Of a stretch of 64,000 nucleotides of DNA, positions 9,147 to 18,432 are shown one piece after another; position 1 is the first letter of the stretch; each line of letters opens with the position of its first letter. The stretch lies in contig JANQKN010000014.1 in assembly GCA_028281065.1 (NCBI GenBank), forward strand, positions 1 to 64,000. Reading direction: 5' to 3'. The notes below the pieces were generated by a model. It saw only the letters and a program-made list of their open reading frames with translations, made no database searches and had not been told where the DNA came from. The position numbers were made by a program, and so were the translations under genes. This DNA comes from Flavobacteriaceae bacterium. GTDB taxonomy: Bacteria > Bacteroidota > Bacteroidia > Flavobacteriales > Flavobacteriaceae.

Positions 9147-10495
9147 TACACAAAAAGTTTTTCTACTTTTTTGATGGATTGGGGAAGCGAACAAACCACG
9201 ATACGGTCCCCGCTTTCTATTTTAAAGTCCCCAAGGGCAATCATCCCGACCCCATCGCGGATCACTCCACCAATAATGGCCGATCTTGGGAAATCGATTT
9301 CACGTATTACCTTGTCACATACTTTTGAAGAAGACGAAACAATAAACTCCAACAACTCGGCATTCATATTGTTGAGCATGGTCATGGCAACGATCTCCCC
9401 TTTTCGAACATGACGGAATATATTATTGGCCGCCAATAGTTTTTTATTAATGAGGGTATCGATACCAATGGAATGGGACAACTGAAAGTAATCCATGTTC
9501 TCTACCAAGGCAATCGTTTTCTTTACTCCTTTGGATTTGGCCACCAAACATGACATGATATTGGTTTCACTGTTCCCCGTTACCGAAATAAAGGCATCCA
9601 TATCCTGAATGGATTCCTCCTGAAGGAGTTCCACATTTCTTCCATCACCATGAATTACCAAACAGCTGGGAATATCATCTGCAATCTCGAAAGCCTTTTC
9701 CTTACTGTTTTCAATCAGTTTTACATTGAATTTGGCCTTGCAAAGATCGTTTGCAGTCTTGTATCCAATTTTACTTCCCCCTAAGATCATTACGTTCTTA
9801 ATGGGTTCCTTGACTTTTCCAGTAAGCCTATAGATATGTTCCACCCCTTCTTGGGTTGTAGTAAAATACACCTGATCTCCTTCCTTAAACATGGTATCCC
9901 CCCTTGGGATAAGGGTATATTGGGTTCCATAGCGCTGAATAGCGATAGGCACGTAGTCCAACTCTGGGTATTGAAACCCTACTTCTTTCACGGTTTTACC
10001 CACAAAAGTGGCAGTACGCGATAACTGAAGACCGATCATCATTAATGCCCCTTCCTCAAACTCATAAGTGTCGTTAAATCCACTTTGGTGCAACAACAGC
10101 TCTATTTCTGATGAAGCCAGTGATTCTGGTGAAATCAACTCATCGATCCCAAACTTGGTAAACTGCACCTCGTCTTTGTTTTCGAGAAATTCAGTATTCG
10201 AAATTCGGGCAATGGTTCGTTTGGCTCCCAATTGTTTTGCCAACACACAAACGGTAATATTGGTGGTTTCTGAAGAAGTTACCGCAATCACTAAGTCGGT
10301 TCCATCCACTTGCCCTTCCTTAAGTACGGAAATGGAAGTAGCATCCCCACGGATCACCCTAATATCCAAATGGGTATCGGCATACGCCAACGATTCACGA
10401 TTGGTATCGATAAGGGTAATATCTTGGGACTCGAAAGAAAGGAGTTTTGCTAAATGAAATCCTACTTCACCGGCACCGGCAATAATAATTTTCAT
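9146..10495 (-). CDS. trkA: TrkA potassium uptake regulatory subunit
   Basis: The cytosolic gating subunit, about 449 residues, contains two RCK modules. Each has an N-terminal Rossmann motif (MKIIIAGAGEVGFHLAK at residue 1, and VMILGGSKIGYKTANDL near 230) followed by a TrkA-C domain. I chose the ATG at 10495 because the glycine-rich motif starts immediately there; an in-frame start at 10531 would add twelve unrelated residues. The gene is translationally coupled to trkH through the one-base overlap. Nucleotide binding to the RCK domains normally opens the TrkH channel. Confidence 0.94.
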   Translation of the reverse strand: MKIIIAGAGEVGFHLAKLLSFESQDITLIDTNRESLAYADTHLDIRVIRGDATSISVLKEGQVDGTDLVIAVTSSETTNITVCVLAKQLGAKRTIARISNTEFLENKDEVQFTKFGIDELISPESLASSEIELLLHQSGFNDTYEFEEGALMMIGLQLSRTATFVGKTVKEVGFQYPELDYVPIAIQRYGTQYTLIPRGDTMFKEGDQVYFTTTQEGVEHIYRLTGKVKEPIKNVMILGGSKIGYKTANDLCKAKFNVKLIENSKEKAFEIADDIPSCLVIHGDGRNVELLQEESIQDMDAFISVTGNSETNIMSCLVAKSKGVKKTIALVENMDYFQLSHSIGIDTLINKKLLAANNIFRHVRKGEIVAMTMLNNMNAELLEFIVSSSSKVCDKVIREIDFPRSAIIGGVIRDGVGMIALGDFKIESGDRIVVCSLPQSIKKVEKLFV

Positions 10496-10625
10496 ATATA
10501 ACCATACAGTATAAGTGAGGCAAAGGTACAAATTTACAGCTATAAGTTATGACACATATGAAACTAGATAATCAAAAGCCATTTCATTAAAATATATCTC
10601 GTGCTATAAAAAGTTAATATTTTTT

Positions 10626-10644
10626 GTACGTAAAATTTACGTAC
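10626..10644. promoter_or_regulatory. Operator 1 of the DUF1778/GNAT toxin-antitoxin unit
   Basis: GTACGTAAAATTTACGTAC is a perfect 19-bp palindrome 69 bases before the antitoxin start. A near-identical copy lies 31 bp downstream centre to centre. Ribbon-helix-helix antitoxins usually bind such paired palindromes to repress their own operon. Confidence 0.8.
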
Positions 10645-10656
10645 AAATTATAAAAT

Positions 10657-10680
10657 GTACGGATATTTTACGTACATTTG
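10657..10680 (+). promoter_or_regulatory. Operator 2 overlapping the -7 promoter box of the toxin-antitoxin unit
   Basis: GTACGGATATTTTACGTAC (10657-10675) is a second, imperfect copy of the upstream palindrome. It overlaps TACATTTG (10673-10680), a match to the TAnnTTTG -7 box. Binding here would directly block RNA polymerase, which fits autorepression by the antitoxin. Confidence 0.75.
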
Positions 10681-10712
10681 TCTCACCAATACACTATAAC
10701 CCAATTCAATTC

Positions 10713-11000
10713 ATGGAAAAGTCAATGAAATTGACCGAAAAGACTCGGTTTGACACGAGGCTTTCAGTTGATCAAAAAAAGTTATTTGAAAAAGCAACCT
10801 TATTAGGTGGATTTAGGAGTTTAAGTGAGTTTGTAATTCGTGCTGCTACAAAACAAGCAGAGGAAATCATACGTGAAAAAGAAATGATCATTGCCTCCAA
10901 AAGAGATAGTGAAATTTTTTTCAATACCATCTTACATCCAGAAGAACCTAATGAAGCTTTATCAAATGCTGCCAAACGGTATTTAGATAAATTAAATTAG
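10713..11000 (+). CDS. DUF1778 (TacA-like) antitoxin
   Basis: A 95-residue protein with the DUF1778 ribbon-helix-helix pattern: TRFDTRLSVDQKKLFEKATLLGGFRSLSEFVIRAATKQAEEIIREK. The N-terminal strand-helix-helix binds DNA and the C-terminal tail (FNTILHPEEPNEALSNAAKRYLDKLN) normally wraps the toxin. The stop at 11000 is followed directly by the toxin ATG at 11001. Two palindromic operators precede it. This is the standard arrangement for antitoxin-first pairs with a GNAT toxin. Confidence 0.9.
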   Translation: MEKSMKLTEKTRFDTRLSVDQKKLFEKATLLGGFRSLSEFVIRAATKQAEEIIREKEMIIASKRDSEIFFNTILHPEEPNEALSNAAKRYLDKLN

Positions 11001-11516
11001 ATGAAACTAATTACAGAACCATTAAGCAAAGCTCATTATAGAAAAGATTTTGACTGTGGAAATACTGCCCTAGATGACTACTTAAAAAAACAAGCCAATC
11101 AAGACATAAAAAAACAACTTGCCGTTTGTTTTGTCTATATAGAACCTATTGAGAACATTCAATATGTAAAAGGTTATTTTACATTATCCAACTTTGGTAT
11201 ATCCCGTGAACTAATTCCCCCTGGATTAAGCAGCAAATTCCCCAAATCTTATCAAACAATTCCAACAACTTTACTTGGAAGGCTTGCAAGAGATAAAAAG
11301 TGTACTGCAAATAGACTCGGAGAAAGCCTGTTGATGGAAGCATTATATAGAGCGTATATTACCTCAAAAAAGGTAGCCTCCTTTGCTGTAGTTGTAGACC
11401 CCATCGATGAAAATGCAAAACATTTCTACTCTAAATATGGTTTCAAATTGTTGCCAGATAGCGGCAAGATGTTTTTACCCATGGCTACAATCGCCAAATC
11501 TTTCAAGACCACATAG
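11001..11516 (+). CDS. GNAT acetyltransferase toxin (TacT-like)
   Basis: A 171-residue GNAT-fold acetyltransferase paired with the preceding antitoxin. The family opening (EPLSKAHYRKDFDCGNTALDDYLKKQANQD) and the acetyl-CoA loop region (LARDKKCTANRLGESLLMEAL) are clear, and the C-terminal HFYSKYGFKLLPDSGKMFLPM is typical. TacT-type toxins acetylate the amino group of aminoacyl-tRNAs and stop translation. Which tRNA is targeted here cannot be told from sequence. Confidence 0.9.
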   Translation: MKLITEPLSKAHYRKDFDCGNTALDDYLKKQANQDIKKQLAVCFVYIEPIENIQYVKGYFTLSNFGISRELIPPGLSSKFPKSYQTIPTTLLGRLARDKKCTANRLGESLLMEALYRAYITSKKVASFAVVVDPIDENAKHFYSKYGFKLLPDSGKMFLPMATIAKSFKTT

Positions 11517-11605
11517 CTAAAAAATCTCTGCTTTAATGCTTACTTACACAAAATGATGTGCAAAAAGTATCCGAAAAGTACGTAGCTTTGCATCCGTTTT
11601 AAACC

Positions 11606-12331
11606 ATGGCTGAGAAAGTTACACCATACAAAGACTCCAAAGACACCAAGAAACAGCAGGTCGAGGAAATGTTCGATACCATTTCGGGCAATTACGATGG
11701 GCTTAATAGGGTAATCTCTTTGGGTTCCGATGTAAAATGGAGGAAAAAAGTGGTTCAATTGGTGGCAGACCATGAGCCAGCATCTATTTTGGACATTGCG
11801 ACGGGAACGGGTGATTTGGCTCTTCAGTTTTCAAAAAAAATACCGGACGCTAAAGTGGTTGGTTTGGATTTAAGTGAAGGGATGTTGTCTGTAGCCCGTA
11901 AAAAAGCTTCCCGTTCTTCACTGAATGTTTCCTTTGTAAAGGGCGATAGTGAAGCACTTCCTTTCGAAGATGATTCCTTCAATGCCATTACGGTTTCCTT
12001 TGGAATACGGAATTTCGAAACCCTGGAAAAGGGACTTGCCGAAATATACCGAGTACTAACACCCGGGGGGAAATTTGTAATTCTGGAAACCAGTGTTCCA
12101 TCCCGATTCCCCTGGAAACAAGGGTATTACATTTACACCAAAGGCATTTTACCCATAATAGGCAAATTGTTTTCTAAAGATAAAGTTGCCTACCGTTATT
12201 TAAGTGAAAGTGCATCCGTTTTTCCATTTGGGGAAAAACTCAACAATATTTTAAGGAAAATTGGGTTTATAGAGGTTGAAAATAATCCCCAGACATTGGG
12301 TGTAGCCACCATATATACAGCTACGAAATGA
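11606..12331 (+). CDS. ubiE: Demethylmenaquinone methyltransferase (UbiE/MenG)
   Basis: A 241-residue SAM-dependent methyltransferase for the last step of menaquinone synthesis. The family signatures are visible: VEEMFDTISGNYDGLNRVISLGSDVKWRK at the N-terminus, motif I ILDIATGTGDLAL and VSFGIRNFETLEKGLAEIYRVLTPGGKFVILE. The last bases overlap the porT start (ATGA), so the two genes are translationally coupled. This ubiE-porT pairing is familiar in Flavobacteriia. Confidence 0.95.
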   Translation: MAEKVTPYKDSKDTKKQQVEEMFDTISGNYDGLNRVISLGSDVKWRKKVVQLVADHEPASILDIATGTGDLALQFSKKIPDAKVVGLDLSEGMLSVARKKASRSSLNVSFVKGDSEALPFEDDSFNAITVSFGIRNFETLEKGLAEIYRVLTPGGKFVILETSVPSRFPWKQGYYIYTKGILPIIGKLFSKDKVAYRYLSESASVFPFGEKLNNILRKIGFIEVENNPQTLGVATIYTATK

Positions 12332-13038
12332 TGAGACATGTTTTTTTGATTGTTGGTTTTCTTATGTTAGGACAGGTTTCCCACGCACAGCTATTTAGCA
12401 AGGAACGGATTGCCAATATTGAAAATTTCGATAAAAGGTTCCTTTCTTGGGGTTACTTTTTGGGCTTTAACAGCTATGACTTCAAAATTGAGTACAACAA
12501 CCAGATTACCGATGAGTTAACCGATATCTCCGTAGAAAGCCAGTTGGGCTTTAATGTAGGACTTATCGGGGATATGCGCATAAACAAATACGTCAACCTT
12601 CGGTTGGAACCGGGACTCTATTTTACCCAGAGAAATTTGCGATTCCCCAACTTTGTTGAGGAGAACGACGCCCTTAGGGAAGTAAAATCCACCTACATCC
12701 ACGTTCCTTTATTGGTAAAATTTTCCACCAAACGATTGAACAATTTTAAGCCTTTTGTGGTGGCAGGGGTTTCCCGTTCCATCAACCTGAGCAGCAACGA
12801 GAAAAATCCTGAGGACAACAACGAAGGTCAATTTAGGATGACCCGTGGCACGAATTATTTTGAAGTGGGATTCGGAATCGATTTCTACCTATACTATTTC
12901 AAGTTTACCCCATCCATTCGCGGGGTCTTTGCTATGAGCAATGAACTCGTTCCCGACGATGATCCCGACAGCCCCTGGACCTCCAACATTTCCAACATGG
13001 CTACACGCGGGGTTTTCATCAACTTTACATTTCAATAG
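12328..13038 (+). CDS. porT: Type IX secretion outer membrane protein PorT
   Basis: A 236-residue outer membrane beta-barrel protein with a signal peptide ending near VSHAQ. The pattern WGYFLGFNSYDFKIEYN, RLEPGLYFTQRNL, STYIHVPLLVKFSTKR and the final aromatic residues (VFINFTFQ) fit the PorT family, which is needed for type IX secretion. It overlaps the ubiE stop by four bases. Its 3' end overlaps the convergent methyltransferase gene by 14 bases. Confidence 0.88.
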   Translation: MMRHVFLIVGFLMLGQVSHAQLFSKERIANIENFDKRFLSWGYFLGFNSYDFKIEYNNQITDELTDISVESQLGFNVGLIGDMRINKYVNLRLEPGLYFTQRNLRFPNFVEENDALREVKSTYIHVPLLVKFSTKRLNNFKPFVVAGVSRSINLSSNEKNPEDNNEGQFRMTRGTNYFEVGFGIDFYLYYFKFTPSIRGVFAMSNELVPDDDPDSPWTSNISNMATRGVFINFTFQ

Positions 13039-13753
13039 TCCTTCGAAACTCGTTTAGGAGGATTCCTGTTGCCGTAGCTACATTAAGGCTTTCGGCTGTA
13101 TCTGGATTCCCAAAATACGGAATGGTAATCCTTTTGTTTACAAAAACCTCCACTTCTTTGGAAATTCCGTTGGCTTCATTGCCCATGACCAACAATGCGT
13201 CTTTGGGAAACTTTTCTTTATAAACGGAAGTACCATCCATAACAGCAGCGTAAACAGGAAGTTGGGTTTGTTGCAGAAACGAAGGCAATTCTTCATAAAT
13301 CAAGGTTACCCTTGCTATGGAGCCCATGGTAGCCTGCACTACTTTTGGATTAAAACAATCTACCGTATCGGGAGAGCACACGATTTGGGTAACCCCAAAC
13401 CAATCGCACAGACGTATAATGGTACCTAGGTTTCCAGGATCCCTAACCGAGTCCAAAACCAAGGTTAGGCCCTTTTCTTCGATGGCATGAAGTTTGGGTA
13501 TATGGAAAACGGCCAGTTGGGTATTTGCCGTAGTTAAGGCACTTATCCTTTGTAGGTCGGCATGGGATATGGTTTCAAAATCTGGGGTAATATGCGAAGC
13601 ATCGTCGGTGGCGTACATCGAGTGCAGTTGAATTCCAGCACGAACTAAATCCCCAATAATCTTGGGGCCTTCGGCAATGAAAAGACCGTGTTTGTTTCGG
13701 TACTTTTTTTGATGGAGCCCCGTTATAAATTTAATTTGGTTTTTGCTTATCAA
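13025..13753 (-). CDS. TrmH/SpoU-family rRNA 2'-O-methyltransferase
   Basis: A SPOUT methyltransferase of about 242 residues. The N-terminal substrate-binding domain begins SKNQIKFITGLHQKKYRNKHGLFIAEGPK. The trefoil-knot motifs are LVLDSVRDPGNLGTIIRLCDWFG, LLVMGNEANGIS and IPYFGNPDTAESLNVATATGILL. I prefer the TTG at 13753, since homologous proteins start just before SKNQIKFI; a longer frame starts at 13798. Probably a 23S rRNA or tRNA ribose methylase. It is divergent from the barrel lipoprotein gene. Confidence 0.88.
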   Translation of the reverse strand: MISKNQIKFITGLHQKKYRNKHGLFIAEGPKIIGDLVRAGIQLHSMYATDDASHITPDFETISHADLQRISALTTANTQLAVFHIPKLHAIEEKGLTLVLDSVRDPGNLGTIIRLCDWFGVTQIVCSPDTVDCFNPKVVQATMGSIARVTLIYEELPSFLQQTQLPVYAAVMDGTSVYKEKFPKDALLVMGNEANGISKEVEVFVNKRITIPYFGNPDTAESLNVATATGILLNEFRRTIEM

Positions 13754-13789
13754 AATATAGTATTTTTGAACTTGAGAAACTCGAACTAT

Positions 13790-16351
13790 TTGGCTCAAAC
13801 CCTCACAAAAATATCATTAATTTTAGGAACCGTGATGGTGCTCGTTTCCTGCAATACAGTGAAACATGTAAAGGATAACGAGATGTTGCTTACCGAAAAC
13901 ACTATTATTGTAGATGGTGAGGAAGTGAACGATAGTGAGTTAAACAGTTTACTGGTACAAAAACCCAATCCGAAAATCCCTGTATTGGGTATGCCTTTTG
14001 GCCTTCATTTTTACAATATGGCCGAAAAAAACCCAGATTCTACCTTCCAAGATTGGCTTCACCACAGAAAACCCAAACGACTGGACCGATGGAGCCAGTT
14101 GATTTCCCGAAAACAGATTGAAGGTATTGGCCGAACCAAGGTAAGCATCCACGAATGGATAAAACGAACCGGAAGTGAACCGGTGATCATTAAACCTTCT
14201 AAAGCCAAAAAATCATTGCGTGAACTAAAGCGCTACTATTTTACCAAAGGGTGGTTTAATGTGGACGGAAGCTATAAAATCAACAGGGATACATTAAAGG
14301 AAAAAAGGGGCAGCATTACCTACACTATTAATAAACACAAACCTTATTTTATCGATTCAATTTCCGAAAAAATAAGCTCTCCGGTAGTGGATTCCCTTTT
14401 TCAGGTTACCAAAGAAAACTCCTTTATCATTCCTGGCAAGCAGTACAATGTAAATGATTTCAACAATGAGCAGGACCGTTTAACGATTCAGATGCGGAAC
14501 TCGGGTTTGTATTATTTCGATCAGGAATACATTGGTTTCGATGCTGATACCAACAATACGGGACATAAGGTACATGTAGATTACATTATCCCTGACCGAA
14601 GGATTACGCAGGGGGATACCATTACCAATGTTCCCTTCAAAATCCATAAAATAAATGAGGTTCGTATCATCACGGATTATTCGTATGCTAATAAGGACAA
14701 GTCCATAACCGACTCCACCAACTATTCGGGCTACAAACTGTATAGTTACGACAAGCTTAAGTACCGCCCAAAGGCTATTACCAACGCTGTTTCCATTACG
14801 CCTGGGGAGATTTTCAGGGATATTGACCGTACACTTACCTACAATCAATTACGGGAGCTCCGCAATTTTCGGTACCCAAACATAAGTTATCATGAAGACC
14901 CCAACGATTCCACGGGTACAGGATTAATTTCTACGATATTACTCACCCCAAAGAAGAAGTATACAGCCAGTGTGGATTTTGATGCCTACACCTCGACCAT
15001 TCAACAATTCGGAATTGGGTTTAGTGGAAGTTTCTTAATCAGGAACGTTTTTAAAGGAGCAGAAAACCTGGAAATTTCGGCTTCAGGAAGTGTGGGTTCC
15101 TCCAAGGACAATGCGGATAGTGACAGTAGTTTTTTCAATACTTCCGATGTGGGGGGCGATATAAAACTCACCCTCCCTTCCATCCTATTCCCCATAAATA
15201 CCAACAAGGTGATTCCTAAATATATGTCGCCTTTTACAAGCATAAGCTTAGGAGTGAATGCGCAGAACAATATTGGACTGGACCGTCAGAATTTTAATGG
15301 AATTTTCAGTTACCGATGGAAACCCCAGACCATCCGCACCAATCAGTTCGACTTGGTGAACGTGCAATACGTACGCAACCTCAACCCAGAGAACTATTTT
15401 AATGTATACCAGACTTCCTACGATCGATTGAATGAGATCGCTACCGAAGTAGGGTATGATTTCGAGAATGACAACGGAATGTTGAGCATTCCCGATGAAA
15501 CCAATCTTTTTATTGCAACGGTCCTGTTTGTGGAAGACAATGGTTTGGACGTCACCCCCGAGATTTTTGAAGAAGTGATCAGTATTGCACAACGACAAGC
15601 GCGTCTCACCGAAAACAACCTCATCTTTGCTTCTTCTTTTAACTGGTCTAGGGATACGCGGGAAGGTATTTACGACAATAGTTGGTCCCGTTTTCGATGG
15701 AAGATCGAAGCAGCTGGAAATTTACTATCCACGATTGCCTCTACGATTGGTTTGGAGAAAAACAACGATGGCAATTTCGAAACCTTTGGTGTTGCCTTTT
15801 CGCAATACGTGAAATTTGAAACCGATTATATAAAACACTGGGAATTGCCCAACAATTCCATATTTGCCATTCGGGCCTTTGGGGGAATCGCCCTTCCCTA
15901 CGGGAACAGCAACAGTATCCCTTTTACCCGAAGTTATTTTGCAGGGGGCGCCAACGACAACCGTGGTTGGAGGGCCTACGATTTGGGTCCGGGTAGCAGT
16001 GGTAGTATCCTCGATTTTAACGAAGCCAATTTTAAGCTGGCTTTTAATGCTGAATACCGATATACCATTTTGGGGAGTTTTAAAGGGGCATTTTTTATAG
16101 ATGCCGGTAACATCTGGAACGTTAAGGACAATATCGATATCCCCGAGTTCCGTTTCGATGGGCTCCAAGACCTTTCGGAACTGGCCATTGCCTCTGGATT
16201 AGGGCTTCGTTATGACTTCGGATTTTTTGTACTTCGCTTCGATGTAGGCTTTAAAACCTACGACCCCGCTAGATTAGAGGGGCAAAGATGGTTTAAGGAT
16301 TATAACTTTAAAAATTCGGTATTGAACATTGGTATCAACTATCCGTTCTAA
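13790..16351 (+). CDS. BamA/TamA-family outer membrane barrel lipoprotein
   Basis: A large outer membrane protein of about 853 residues with a C-terminal Omp85-type barrel. With the TTG at 13790 it opens with a lipoprotein signal (MAQTLTKISLILGTVMVLVSC) followed by NTVKHVKDNEMLLTENTI. Longer frames begin at 13688, 13766 or 13772 and are possible. POTRA-like modules lie at about 160-350; the barrel carries the Omp85 turn motif FAGGANDNRGWRAYDLGPGS and ends in NIGINYPF. This Flavobacteriia family resembles TamA and presumably inserts or transports outer membrane components. Confidence 0.85.
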   Translation: MAQTLTKISLILGTVMVLVSCNTVKHVKDNEMLLTENTIIVDGEEVNDSELNSLLVQKPNPKIPVLGMPFGLHFYNMAEKNPDSTFQDWLHHRKPKRLDRWSQLISRKQIEGIGRTKVSIHEWIKRTGSEPVIIKPSKAKKSLRELKRYYFTKGWFNVDGSYKINRDTLKEKRGSITYTINKHKPYFIDSISEKISSPVVDSLFQVTKENSFIIPGKQYNVNDFNNEQDRLTIQMRNSGLYYFDQEYIGFDADTNNTGHKVHVDYIIPDRRITQGDTITNVPFKIHKINEVRIITDYSYANKDKSITDSTNYSGYKLYSYDKLKYRPKAITNAVSITPGEIFRDIDRTLTYNQLRELRNFRYPNISYHEDPNDSTGTGLISTILLTPKKKYTASVDFDAYTSTIQQFGIGFSGSFLIRNVFKGAENLEISASGSVGSSKDNADSDSSFFNTSDVGGDIKLTLPSILFPINTNKVIPKYMSPFTSISLGVNAQNNIGLDRQNFNGIFSYRWKPQTIRTNQFDLVNVQYVRNLNPENYFNVYQTSYDRLNEIATEVGYDFENDNGMLSIPDETNLFIATVLFVEDNGLDVTPEIFEEVISIAQRQARLTENNLIFASSFNWSRDTREGIYDNSWSRFRWKIEAAGNLLSTIASTIGLEKNNDGNFETFGVAFSQYVKFETDYIKHWELPNNSIFAIRAFGGIALPYGNSNSIPFTRSYFAGGANDNRGWRAYDLGPGSSGSILDFNEANFKLAFNAEYRYTILGSFKGAFFIDAGNIWNVKDNIDIPEFRFDGLQDLSELAIASGLGLRYDFGFFVLRFDVGFKTYDPARLEGQRWFKDYNFKNSVLNIGINYPF

Positions 16352-16394
16352 ACCATCATTTTTTTATATTTTTACCCCCTAAATAAAACAATAC

Positions 16395-17465
16395 ATGAGC
16401 TACGACATTACACCCGGTGTGGCCACTGGAAAAGATGTTCAGAAAATACATCAACTTGCCAAAGAAAAAGGATTCGCCATGCCTGCGGTTAACGTAGTGG
16501 GGTCCAACAGCGTCAACACAGTTTTGGAAACCGCTAAAGAGTTGAACTCCCCAGTTATTATTCAGTTTTCCAATGGGGGAGCACATTTCAATGCTGGGAA
16601 AGGACTTTCCAACGACGGACAGAAAGCCGCTATTGCTGGTGGTGTTGCTGGAGCATACCATGTGCACGAAATGGCAAAGGCTTATGGAGCTACTGTAATC
16701 CTACATACTGACCACTGTGCCAAAAAATTATTGCCTTGGATAGATGGTCTTTTGGATGCGGGCGAAGCGTATTATAAAAGAACAGGGACTTCTTTGTACA
16801 GTTCGCATATGATCGATCTTTCTGAAGAACCTTTGGAAGAAAACATCGAGATCTGTAAAAGATACTTGGAGCGTATGTCCAAAATAGGCATGACCCTAGA
16901 GATCGAATTGGGGATTACCGGTGGCGAAGAAGATGGCGTGGACAACACAGATGTGGATAGCTCTAAGTTATACACCCAACCCGAAGAAGTAGCTTATGCG
17001 TATGAAGAGCTTAAAAAGGTAAGTGACCAATTTACAATCGCAGCTGCTTTTGGTAACGTACACGGTGTTTACAAGCCTGGAAATGTAAAACTAACTCCAA
17101 AAATCCTTAAGAACTCCCAAGAATATGTTCAGGAAAAGTACGGAACAGGATACAACCCTATCGACTTTGTATTTCATGGGGGAAGCGGTTCTACCTTAGA
17201 AGAGATTAGGGAAGCCATTGGCTATGGAGTGGTAAAGATGAATATCGATACTGATCTTCAGTTTGCTTTCAACGAAGGAGTTCGTGATTATATGGTCGGA
17301 AAAATAGATTATCTTAAAACCCAAATTGGGAATCCAGAAGGAGATGATGTTCCCAACAAGAAATATTACGATCCACGAAAGTGGCTACGCGAAGGGGAAC
17401 TTACGTTCAAAAAACGTTTGATTCAAGCTTTCGAAGACTTAAACAATGTTAACACACTTTCATAA
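16395..17465 (+). CDS. fbaA: Class II fructose-bisphosphate aldolase
   Basis: A 356-residue zinc-dependent aldolase of glycolysis and gluconeogenesis. Zinc and catalytic residues are visible in VILHTDHCAKK (Asp and His), GNVHGVYKPGNVKL and FVFHGGSGST. The substrate loop VVKMNIDTDLQ is also present. The length and motifs match the FbaA/long class II type. accD starts 27 bases downstream, so the genes may share a transcript. Confidence 0.95.
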   Translation: MSYDITPGVATGKDVQKIHQLAKEKGFAMPAVNVVGSNSVNTVLETAKELNSPVIIQFSNGGAHFNAGKGLSNDGQKAAIAGGVAGAYHVHEMAKAYGATVILHTDHCAKKLLPWIDGLLDAGEAYYKRTGTSLYSSHMIDLSEEPLEENIEICKRYLERMSKIGMTLEIELGITGGEEDGVDNTDVDSSKLYTQPEEVAYAYEELKKVSDQFTIAAAFGNVHGVYKPGNVKLTPKILKNSQEYVQEKYGTGYNPIDFVFHGGSGSTLEEIREAIGYGVVKMNIDTDLQFAFNEGVRDYMVGKIDYLKTQIGNPEGDDVPNKKYYDPRKWLREGELTFKKRLIQAFEDLNNVNTLS

Positions 17466-17492
17466 TACTAAGACTGACTAAATCCTCCTCAT

Positions 17493-18359
17493 ATGGCTTG
17501 GTTTAAAAGAACAAAAAAGGGAATTCAAACCCCTACCGAAGAAAAGAAGGATGTACCTAAGGGACTTTGGTACAAATCCCCTACTGGAAAAATTGTCGAT
17601 GCCGAAGAACTTGAGAAGAACTTCTATGTAAGTCCAGAAGACGGTTATCACGTTCGTATTGGTAGTAAAGAGTATTTCGAGATTCTTTTCGACGATAACG
17701 AATTTAAAGAATTGGATCCCAACCTCACTTCCAAAGACCCTTTAAAATTTGAAGACAGCAAAAAATATACAGACCGTCTAAAGGCGGCCCAAGAAAAAAC
17801 AGGGCTTAAAGATGCTGTTAGAACGGCCGTGGGTAAATCCATGGGCAAAGACCTAGTGGTTGCCTGTATGGATTTCAGTTTCATTGGAGGTTCCATGGGA
17901 AGCGTTGTAGGGGAAAAAATTGCCCGTGCAGCAGGATATGCCCTAGACAACAAACTTCCTTTCCTAATGATTTCAAAAAGTGGTGGTGCCCGAATGATGG
18001 AAGCCGCCCTATCCTTAATGCAGTTGGCAAAAACAAGTGCCAAACTGGCTCAATTGGCCGAGGCAAAAATCCCGTACATTTCATTATGTACCGACCCTAC
18101 TACAGGAGGAACAACAGCTTCCTTCGCTATGTTGGGTGATATCAACATCAGTGAGCCTGGAGCCCTTATCGGGTTTGCAGGGCCTAGGGTAGTACGCGAC
18201 ACTACGGGTAAAGAACTTCCCGAAGGTTTCCAAACTGCAGAGTTTGTATTAGATCACGGTTTCTTGGATTTTATAAGTCACCGAAAAGATCTAAAGCGAA
18301 AAATAAACCTCTATTTGGATCTTATATTAAACCAACCCTTACGGGAAATCACGGCTTAA
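17493..18359 (+). CDS. accD: Acetyl-CoA carboxylase carboxyltransferase subunit beta
   Basis: A 288-residue carboxyltransferase beta subunit, which with AccA transfers carboxyl from biotin to acetyl-CoA in fatty acid synthesis. The crotonase-fold oxyanion motifs are clear: [30 protein letters not shown] and [16 protein letters not shown]. The N-terminal region where many AccD proteins have a four-cysteine zinc ribbon reads [18 protein letters not shown] and has no cysteines. This is how I recall flavobacterial AccD, so it is a lineage trait rather than damage. Confidence 0.95.
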   Translation: MAWFKRTKKGIQTPTEEKKDVPKGLWYKSPTGKIVDAEELEKNFYVSPEDGYHVRIGSKEYFEILFDDNEFKELDPNLTSKDPLKFEDSKKYTDRLKAAQEKTGLKDAVRTAVGKSMGKDLVVACMDFSFIGGSMGSVVGEKIARAAGYALDNKLPFLMISKSGGARMMEAALSLMQLAKTSAKLAQLAEAKIPYISLCTDPTTGGTTASFAMLGDINISEPGALIGFAGPRVVRDTTGKELPEGFQTAEFVLDHGFLDFISHRKDLKRKINLYLDLILNQPLREITA

Positions 18360-18375
18360 TAGTACCAAATCAACA

Positions 18376-18404
18376 TAAAAAAATCGGCTCCTTTCGGAGC
18401 CGAT
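18376..18404 (-). terminator. Rho-independent terminator for the minus-strand lipoprotein gene
   Basis: A perfect 9-bp stem (ATCGGCTCC with GGAGCCGAT) and 4-base loop are followed on the minus strand by seven T. It lies just after the lipoprotein stop at 18433 and between convergent genes, so it may also help end accD transcription. Confidence 0.8.
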
Positions 18405-18432
18405 CCCATTTACAAAAACCACCAACTAACTA

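Noticed and set aside
9147-9194. Longer TrkH start at 9194
   Set aside because: Lies inside trkA; the ATG at 9146 gives the family N-terminus and a TAATG junction.
13688-13789. N-terminal extension of the barrel lipoprotein (start at 13688)
   Set aside because: It would add 34 residues before a good lipoprotein signal and overlap the divergent methyltransferase gene.
17493-18359. Damaged accD because the zinc ribbon is missing
   Set aside because: The N-terminus matches what I recall for flavobacterial AccD, so it is normal for the group.
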